A stretch of 9,211 nucleotides of DNA from JAIRLS01 sp031551455 (GTDB taxonomy: Bacteria; Bacteroidota; Bacteroidia; Bacteroidales; UBA4181): contig JAVBNP010000224.1 of the NCBI GenBank assembly GCA_031551455.1, positions 1-9,211 of the forward strand. Reading direction: 5' to 3'. The notes beneath the pieces were generated by a model, which made no database searches, was not told the DNA's origin, and saw only the letters and a list, made by a program, of their open reading frames with translations. A program made the position numbers and the translations under genes. Positions 1 to 4,893 of the stretch are shown here, in pieces (positions within the stretch are counted from its first letter, which is position 1; each line of letters opens with the position of its first letter).

Positions 1-219
1 TTTTATTTCCCGATTCTCGAAAATCTCGAAACAAATCCCGTCCTCGAGTTGTATGTCCATGAATATCAGATCGGTATTTGAATGTTTGAGAAACCAATTG
101 ATTGCTTGTTCTACCGATTTCAACACGTCGGCGATTTCAACGGTCGCATCGATTTCCCGGAGCAAACGGATCAGTTTTTGAGCGGCAGGTTGCTCGTCTT
201 CTATAATCAATACGTTCAT
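1..219 (-). CDS. LytTR-type response regulator, receiver domain (partial, C-terminus outside window)
   Basis: Only the first 73 residues are present; the gene continues beyond base 1. The translation starts MNVLIIEDEQ and shows the receiver pattern: a hydrophobic first strand followed by acidic residues E7, D8 and E9, and the phospho-acceptor aspartate D55 in LIFMDIQLEDG. The conserved threonine, lysine and output domain are not in the window. A LytTR DNA-binding domain is inferred from the partner kinase, because LytS/YehU-type kinases are usually paired with LytR/AlgR-type regulators. The ATG lies 3 nt after the kinase stop codon, with AGGAA immediately before it, so the pair is almost certainly co-transcribed and perhaps translationally coupled. 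Expected role: a cytoplasmic transcription factor phosphorylated by the neighbouring kinase. The receiver assignment is firm; the output domain is inferred. Confidence 0.9.
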   Translation of the reverse strand, partial: MNVLIIEDEQPAAQKLIRLLREIDATVEIADVLKSVEQAINWFLKHSNTDLIFMDIQLEDGICFEIFENREIK

Positions 220-222
220 TTC

Positions 223-1248
223 CTAAGTGTAAACAAGGGGTAATTTAACCAAAAACAGATGATTTTCTTGATTCACGATCATTTCTTTACCCGTGATTAA
301 TTTTACCCGTTCCTTTAAATTGGATAATCCCGTTCCGGGCGAGTCGTCCAATATATTCTTTTTTTGTACCACATTGGTAACCGTCACATATCCGTTGCCG
401 TCGCCGATATGAATCCGCAAATGATTCTCTTCCGACATCGAATTGTGTTTCAATGCGTTTTCCAACAATATTTGCAAAGATACGGGTATTATTTTGAATC
501 GGGTTGCATCAATGAAATCAATGTTCAAGAATACTTTACCTTCGGCGCGTTCCTTTTGCAAATCGAAATATTGCTTCACGAATTCGATTTCTTCATTCAA
601 AGGAATCAGATCGGTTTCTTCGTGTTCCAAAATATAACGATAAATCCCCGCCAACTTTTGGATGTAATTATCCGCTTTTCGAGCATCTTCATAGACAATT
701 TCGGACAACGTGTTTAGGCTGTTGAACAGGAAATGCGGATTGACTTGAGTTTTAAGCGTTCTGTATTTATATTTCAGATTTTCTTCCCGTAGCTTTTGTT
801 CCCGATTGATGGCTTGACGCCAGATGTCGTAAAAGAAAAAGGCGGAAACGAAGAAAATCGAGATCGAATAGGATTTAATAGCCCAGGGAAATTCCACTTG
901 AAACAAATGATTCCAAAAATTACCCGTATCCCACCCGTTGATCAAATAAAAAACATAAACTCCCAAACTCATGATGGGAAGGAATATAAGCAATATTACA
1001 AGTAAAAAGAAAATGAATGCAGGCAGAATGATTTTTTTTAATTGTTTTACCGGCCTGTTAAACATCTTTTGAAAGAATATATGCCCGATACTTAATCCTG
1101 TCAAGCACATAAGCCACATTACCGTTCCGGTTAGAATCGTTGATGCTTGAAAAGGATTTCCGGTCGTGTACCATTTACTAAATATGGCTAATACTGCACA
1201 GAATAACACGCTTGCAACAAGTACTATTACTTTTTTATTCTTTTTCAT
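223..1248 (-). CDS. LytS/YehU-family sensor histidine kinase
   Basis: Integral membrane histidine kinase of 341 aa. Four hydrophobic segments are visible at about residues 6-24, 38-60, 73-102 and 122-141, followed by a short charged, coiled-coil-like linker (about 145-165). The His_kinase (PF06580-type) domain starts at QVNPHFLFNSLNTL, with the phospho-accepting histidine at H172. The ATPase part has an N-box, LLENALKHN (N264), and a G-box, GTGLSNLKERV (from 306). There is no separate extracytoplasmic sensor or PAS domain, so any signal must be sensed by the membrane part or a partner protein. The length is typical of Bacteroidota LytS-like kinases. It sits between a secreted protein of unknown function (17 nt upstream) and the response regulator (3 nt downstream), consistent with one operon. 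The stimulus and target genes cannot be read from the sequence. Confidence 0.95.
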   Translation of the reverse strand: MKKNKKVIVLVASVLFCAVLAIFSKWYTTGNPFQASTILTGTVMWLMCLTGLSIGHIFFQKMFNRPVKQLKKIILPAFIFFLLVILLIFLPIMSLGVYVFYLINGWDTGNFWNHLFQVEFPWAIKSYSISIFFVSAFFFYDIWRQAINREQKLREENLKYKYRTLKTQVNPHFLFNSLNTLSEIVYEDARKADNYIQKLAGIYRYILEHEETDLIPLNEEIEFVKQYFDLQKERAEGKVFLNIDFIDATRFKIIPVSLQILLENALKHNSMSEENHLRIHIGDGNGYVTVTNVVQKKNILDDSPGTGLSNLKERVKLITGKEMIVNQENHLFLVKLPLVYT

Positions 1249-1265
1249 GTCGACAAAATTATTGG

Positions 1266-2075
1266 TTATTTTACTCTGTTGAAAACAATTTCTCTCTGCA
1301 AATCAACTAATTTCTCTTTTGATGAAAATGGTTGGAGAATCACATCTTCCACCATGATGGAATATTCCACCTGTTTTTCATTTAAGGATATCCACCACTC
1401 GCCATAATACATGGAGCGGCCTTTTGCCCAACCATTAGTGAAAGGATTAGAAAAAGATTCGAATTTTACGATGGCGCATATTTTTTCATTGTGTTTGGTG
1501 ATACCTGACCATATATATTTTTGATAACTGCTCGTGAATGTGAACATATTTTCGACTGTTATGTCTTGATTTTCCATAAGTTTTAAAAAATATTCTTTTT
1601 TATATTCGAGACTGTCAGCTATATACCACACGATTTCCTGCATCATCACCGCATCGGTTACAAGCATCGTCGCCCAATCTTTTTGTATTCCTTCGGGAAT
1701 GTTTTTGTAAAAATCATCTTTCAAAAAATCGGTACCCTTGGTTTTGTACGAAAGTCCGTTAAAAGCCGGCAATTCGGTTCCTTCAAATCGTGTTTGTCGA
1801 AGGTCATCGATTTGCGCCAATCTCAGATGATTCCATTTCACGGAATCGTTGTTCAACACATAATACGTTGCTTTAACGGCATCGCCAAAGACTTTTGCGC
1901 CATTAATCGGATCCGAACCCAGTCGTTTGATTATAACATCATACTCCATAATTTGAGGCGTTTTTGTTTTGATATCTCTCATTTTGAGCATAAAATATTT
2001 GTCGATATCACTGCTCTGTGCCAAGGCCGAAGTTGCCATCCATGCAAGCGCCGGAATTAAATGTAACGTTTTCAT
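1266..2075 (-). CDS. Secreted protein of unknown function, first gene of the two-component operon
   Basis: I do not recognise this family. The open frame reaches up to 2138, but I chose the ATG at 2073-2075 (269 aa) because it starts a clear signal peptide, MKTLHLIPALAWMATSALAQ, with a signal peptidase I site after ALA (before Q20). The choice also puts a possible promoter box a normal distance upstream. The mature part has no further membrane segment or lipobox. It is rich in aromatic and charged residues, with stretches such as EYDVIIKRLGSDP near the start and YGEWWISLNEKQVEYSIMVE near the end. It reads like a soluble periplasmic domain with alternating beta strands. The kinase starts 17 nt after its stop. 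A periplasmic accessory or sensory partner for the kinase is possible, since the kinase lacks a periplasmic sensor domain, but that is inference. It resembles the many short, uncharacterised exported proteins of Bacteroidota. Confidence 0.82.
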   Translation of the reverse strand: MKTLHLIPALAWMATSALAQSSDIDKYFMLKMRDIKTKTPQIMEYDVIIKRLGSDPINGAKVFGDAVKATYYVLNNDSVKWNHLRLAQIDDLRQTRFEGTELPAFNGLSYKTKGTDFLKDDFYKNIPEGIQKDWATMLVTDAVMMQEIVWYIADSLEYKKEYFLKLMENQDITVENMFTFTSSYQKYIWSGITKHNEKICAIVKFESFSNPFTNGWAKGRSMYYGEWWISLNEKQVEYSIMVEDVILQPFSSKEKLVDLQREIVFNRVK

Positions 2076-2102
2076 GTTATTTGATTTAAAGTAAATAATT
2101 GC

Positions 2103-2110
2103 CAAAGTAA
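2103..2110 (-). promoter_or_regulatory. Possible -7 box for the leftward operon
   Basis: On the minus strand this reads TTACTTTG, one mismatch from the Bacteroidota -7 consensus TAnnTTTG. It lies 27 nt upstream of the chosen ATG at 2075, the same spacing range as the two better boxes in this window (24 and 30 nt). The nearest upstream TTG on that strand (plus-strand CAA at 2136-2138) is 25 nt away, longer than the usual -33 to -7 spacing, so -33 support is weak. Confidence 0.4.
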
Positions 2111-2254
2111 AAAGGTGAAAACCGGATTGCTGAATCAAGTTTGCAGAGTCGTTGTTTTATGTTGCGGAATCGTCGGGATCGAAATCCGAATCGACACATA
2201 CGTTGATTATTTAAAGAAACCGATTGTTGCAATAAAGTATTATACGGATTTTGT

Positions 2255-2262
2255 TAACTTTG
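2255..2262 (+). promoter_or_regulatory. -7 promoter box of the GH106 gene
   Basis: TAACTTTG followed by C matches the Bacteroidota sigma-ABfr -7 consensus TAnnTTTG exactly. It ends 30 nt before the ATG at 2293, implying a short leader of roughly 20-25 nt. No Shine-Dalgarno is visible in the leader, which is common in this phylum. The only upstream TTG candidates (2224-2229) leave a gap of about 25 nt or more, so the -33 element is poor and an activator may be needed. Confidence 0.65.
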
Positions 2263-2292
2263 CCCTCTTCATTACCAAAACTTACCCGAATC

Positions 2293-4725
2293 ATGAATCG
2301 ACTATCCGCTTTTATCATTTTTGTGTTTTTATTGTCTTTATCCGGTTGCGGTCCCGCTTCTGCTCCTAAGGGGGAGGAATCGGAGTCGTTGCAATCATTG
2401 GCCGAACAATTCAAAAAACCGTCCGACATATATCGACCTTACGTTTGGTGGCATTGGATGGGGAGTAATTTCTCGAAAGAAGGTATCACCAAGGATTTGG
2501 AAACCATGAAAGAAGCAGGTATCGGCGGGGCTACCATTTACAATTTGTCGTCGGGGGTACAGGAGTCATATTACCCGATGGAGAAAAATCCGTGGCCCGA
2601 ACAAACGTACCGAAGCAAAGCTTATTGGGATGCCATGCGGCATGCGGCATCGGAGGCAAAACGGTTGGGCTTGAAGTTGGGTATGCAAAGCACTCCGGGC
2701 TATTCGACTATCGGAGGACCTTGGATTTCGGAGGAACAAAGCATGCAAATGTTGGTATTTTCGGAAACGAAAGTTACCGGAGGCAGTTCGGTGAAGATTC
2801 GGTTGGAAAAACCCGAACCGACGATCTATAAAGGTTGGGGAACGACAAATAAACGGTCCACTCTTTACAAAGATGTGGACGTGATGGCCGTTCCGGAAAA
2901 AGAAAATGTTCAAGCAACCGATGTTCTGAATATTTCCGCAAACATGGATTCGACGGGTCTTTTAACTTGGCAGGCTCCCGTGGGGGCATGGCGCGTTTAT
3001 CGTATCGGACATGCATCCACAATGTCGGTTCCTCATCCGTCGCCCGACGAACTGATCGGAAAGACTTTTGAGGTAGATAAGATGAATCGGGAATTGAACG
3101 TGCATCATTGGCAAAATGTGTTAAATCCTTTAAGAGAGGAAATGAAAGAATACATCGGCGATTCATTCACGCATATTCTCATCGACAGTTACGAGGCCGA
3201 AGGTCAAGATTGGACTCCTTCGTTTCGCGAAGACTTTATGTCTCAAAAAGGATATGATCCGCTTCCGTGGGTTGCGTTACGGAAATTTGCGGGTGATCGT
3301 AACGATCTTCAAAAATTTTCCGAAGATTACAAGGAAGTGGTCAGCCGTCTTTTTATCGACAGAACTTGGACGACAGCAAGAGACATGATTCACGATGCCG
3401 GGTTGCAGATGTATTGGGAACCTTACTTCGGTCCTTTCGATATTTTCGAATCGACATCCATACCCGATGTTCCGATGTGCGAATATTGGACGAACAGCGC
3501 CGAGGTGATCACTCCGATCGTCGTAGAAGCGGCACATCATTACAAAAAACGTATCGTGGGCGTGGAAGCTTTTTCGGGCCGACCGGAGATCAGCAAGTAC
3601 ACGGAAGACCCCGCTTATTTGAAACATCCGACCGATGGCGCCTTTGTTTCGGGGGTCAATTGGTTGTTCATGAGTGCATGGACACACCAACCTTTCGGCG
3701 ACCAATATAAACCGGGGTTGGGTATGGGATGGTGGGGAACGCATTTCGGAAGGCTCCAAACATGGATGAAACCCGCAAAAGCGTTTTTTACCTACATCAC
3801 TCGTTGCCAAATGTTGTTGCAACAAGGCGAATTTGTATCTACTCGGAAAGACATGCTTCATCGAACCACTTCGGAAGCGGAAATATTTTTTGTCATCAAT
3901 CCTTCAAAAACCGCTCGGGCGCAATCGTATTCTTTTCCCGTATCGGGCAGGATACCCGAATTATGGAGGGCCGATGACGCCACCATCCGGCGGACAAGTC
4001 GGTATGCGGAGCGAAATGATTCAATATATGTGGATTTAACGCTTGAACCGGATGAATCGGTGTTTGTGATCTTTCCGCGAAAAAAAGAAAACGGTTATTC
4101 GGCCTTAATCCTGCCGGAGATAAAAGTAGAAAAAGAAACGTTGCGCAATGCGGAAGGCCCTTGGAATGTATCCTTCGAGCCCGGATTGGGTCAACCGTTT
4201 CGTTTGGAACTTCCTCAATTAATTGATTTTTCCCAATATCCCGATCTGCAAGTAAAATATTTCTCGGGTAAAGCCGTCTACGAAAAAACGATTGCCATGG
4301 ATGCCGCATCGCTCGGAAAAGATCGTCGCGTATTATTGGACCTCGGAGAATTACATGATATTGCCGAATTGACGATAAACGGACAAGATGCGGGAGTCTT
4401 ATGGTATCCTCCGTACAAAACGGACATCACTCCGTGGCTGAAACAAGGAGATAACGCGATAAAGATAACCGTTACCAACAACTGGGCCAATCGGTTGATC
4501 GGAGACGAACAATATCCCGCCGATTTCGAATGGGGTCAAGATCGGGGCGTAAACATGGGCAGGGCCATGAAAGCCTTTCCCGATTGGTTCTTGAAGAACG
4601 AGCCGCGGCCTTCGGAACGAAAAACATTCAATATCTGGTATTATTATCGGAAAGATTCTCCGCTTCAACCGGCCGGGTTGATCGGTCCGGTAAGTATTGT
4701 CGAGCAGCAGGTAAAAGCATATTAA
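2293..4725 (+). CDS. GH106-type alpha-L-rhamnosidase, lipoprotein
   Basis: Predicted to release terminal alpha-L-rhamnose from a glycan outside the cytoplasm. I chose the ATG at 2293 (810 aa) over one at 2251 because it starts a lipoprotein signal, MNRLSAFIIFVFLLSLSGC, with acylated C19. The N-terminal GH106 signature is present: RPYVWWHWMGSNFSKEGI (48-65), then a GIGGATIYN strand (77-84). Motif DSYEAEGQDWT (298-308) and VGVEAFSG (422-429) provide candidate acid E301 and base E425, the positions where the Bacteroides family member BT0986 has its catalytic pair. The C-terminal part (about 610-805) is a GH2-like sugar-binding beta-sandwich: LDLGELHDIAELTINGQDAG and NNWANRLIGDEQYP, ending in GLIGPVSI. 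At 810 aa it is shorter than well-studied GH106 enzymes of about 1,100 aa, suggesting fewer accessory domains. The lipobox is followed by GPASAPKG, which does not look like a surface-export signal, so it is probably periplasmic. Substrate is not readable; a related GH106-like activity remains possible. Confidence 0.9.
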   Translation: MNRLSAFIIFVFLLSLSGCGPASAPKGEESESLQSLAEQFKKPSDIYRPYVWWHWMGSNFSKEGITKDLETMKEAGIGGATIYNLSSGVQESYYPMEKNPWPEQTYRSKAYWDAMRHAASEAKRLGLKLGMQSTPGYSTIGGPWISEEQSMQMLVFSETKVTGGSSVKIRLEKPEPTIYKGWGTTNKRSTLYKDVDVMAVPEKENVQATDVLNISANMDSTGLLTWQAPVGAWRVYRIGHASTMSVPHPSPDELIGKTFEVDKMNRELNVHHWQNVLNPLREEMKEYIGDSFTHILIDSYEAEGQDWTPSFREDFMSQKGYDPLPWVALRKFAGDRNDLQKFSEDYKEVVSRLFIDRTWTTARDMIHDAGLQMYWEPYFGPFDIFESTSIPDVPMCEYWTNSAEVITPIVVEAAHHYKKRIVGVEAFSGRPEISKYTEDPAYLKHPTDGAFVSGVNWLFMSAWTHQPFGDQYKPGLGMGWWGTHFGRLQTWMKPAKAFFTYITRCQMLLQQGEFVSTRKDMLHRTTSEAEIFFVINPSKTARAQSYSFPVSGRIPELWRADDATIRRTSRYAERNDSIYVDLTLEPDESVFVIFPRKKENGYSALILPEIKVEKETLRNAEGPWNVSFEPGLGQPFRLELPQLIDFSQYPDLQVKYFSGKAVYEKTIAMDAASLGKDRRVLLDLGELHDIAELTINGQDAGVLWYPPYKTDITPWLKQGDNAIKITVTNNWANRLIGDEQYPADFEWGQDRGVNMGRAMKAFPDWFLKNEPRPSERKTFNIWYYYRKDSPLQPAGLIGPVSIVEQQVKAY

Positions 4726-4815
4726 CGTCATATTGTCAGCCGGTGTTCCACGCAAACCGATAAGCTTTAATTTCGGGACCTCCGAAGCTTTGAAAAATAG
4801 TTGAATTACATTTGT

Positions 4816-4855
4816 TGCATAACTTATCCGAACATTGGTTCGGATAAGTTATGCA
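4816..4855 (+). terminator. Perfect 18-bp inverted repeat, probable terminator of the GH106 gene
   Basis: The left arm TGCATAACTTATCCGAAC (4816-4833) is exactly complementary to 4838-4855, with a 4-nt loop ATTG. The right arm is followed by a T-rich run (TTTTATTACTTTT from 4856), as expected of a rho-independent terminator for the upstream gene, which ends 90 nt before the arm. The stem holds only 7 G or C of 18, so it is less GC-rich than a textbook terminator. Its right arm ends 6 nt before the -7 box of the next gene and covers the -33 region, so an operator role is an alternative. Confidence 0.7.
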
Positions 4856-4861
4856 TTTTAT

Positions 4862-4869
4862 TACTTTTG
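4862..4869 (+). promoter_or_regulatory. -7 promoter box of the GH78 gene
   Basis: TACTTTTG followed by C is an exact match to the TAnnTTTG consensus, ending 24 nt before the ATG at 4894. The expected transcription start is near 4876, giving a leader of under 20 nt. The nearest upstream TTG (4835-4837) lies in the loop of the inverted repeat, 24 nt away. Confidence 0.7.
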
Positions 4870-4879
4870 CATCAAAACC

Positions 4880-4889
4880 GTTACGTAAC
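4880..4889. repeat. Short palindrome GTTACGTAAC in the GH78 leader
   Basis: A perfect 10-bp palindrome lies 4 nt before the GH78 ATG, inside or next to the predicted leader. It could be a small operator half or chance; it has no near copy that I can see at the other two promoters. Confidence 0.3.
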
Positions 4890-4893
4890 AATC

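Larger units (their letters stand above)
2076..2292. other. Divergent intergenic region between two-component operon and rhamnosidase genes
   Basis: 217 bp without a convincing gene. It should hold the promoters of both the leftward operon and the rightward GH106 gene. A good -7 box for the rightward gene and a weaker one for the leftward gene are listed separately. I see no tRNA, riboswitch-like structure, strong inverted repeat or tandem repeat. An imperfect small hairpin (GGAT-CGAA-ATCC, about 2177-2188) is too short to matter. Short open frames crossing the region start inside it and have no family features. Confidence 0.7.
4726..4893 (+). other. Intergenic region between GH106 and GH78 genes
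   Basis: 168 bp with no supportable gene. It contains a weak bulged hairpin around two AAGCTT copies (4762-4767 and 4785-4790, inner TTCGG 4772-4776 with CCGAA 4782-4786), a perfect 18-bp inverted repeat (4816-4855), an exact -7 promoter box (4862-4869) and a 10-bp palindrome just before the next ATG (4880-4889). Together these suggest that the GH78 gene has its own promoter rather than depending only on readthrough from the GH106 gene. Confidence 0.75.

Noticed and set aside
364..717. Plus-strand open frame of 117 codons opposite the histidine kinase
   Set aside because: It overlaps the conserved H-box and N-box coding of the kinase on the other strand, which explains the open frame.
2115..2369. 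Plus-strand small open frame across the divergent intergenic region
   Set aside because: It overlaps the start of the GH106 gene in another frame and spans its promoter box; no ribosome binding site or recognisable product.
3277..3861. Minus-strand open frame of 194 codons inside the GH106 gene
   Set aside because: Antisense shadow of a clear GH106 catalytic region; the translation shows no domain or signal peptide.
4762..4790. Bulged hairpin around two AAGCTT copies
   Set aside because: Arms are interrupted by a 4-nt asymmetric bulge and no T run follows; the stronger repeat at 4816-4855 is a better terminator candidate.
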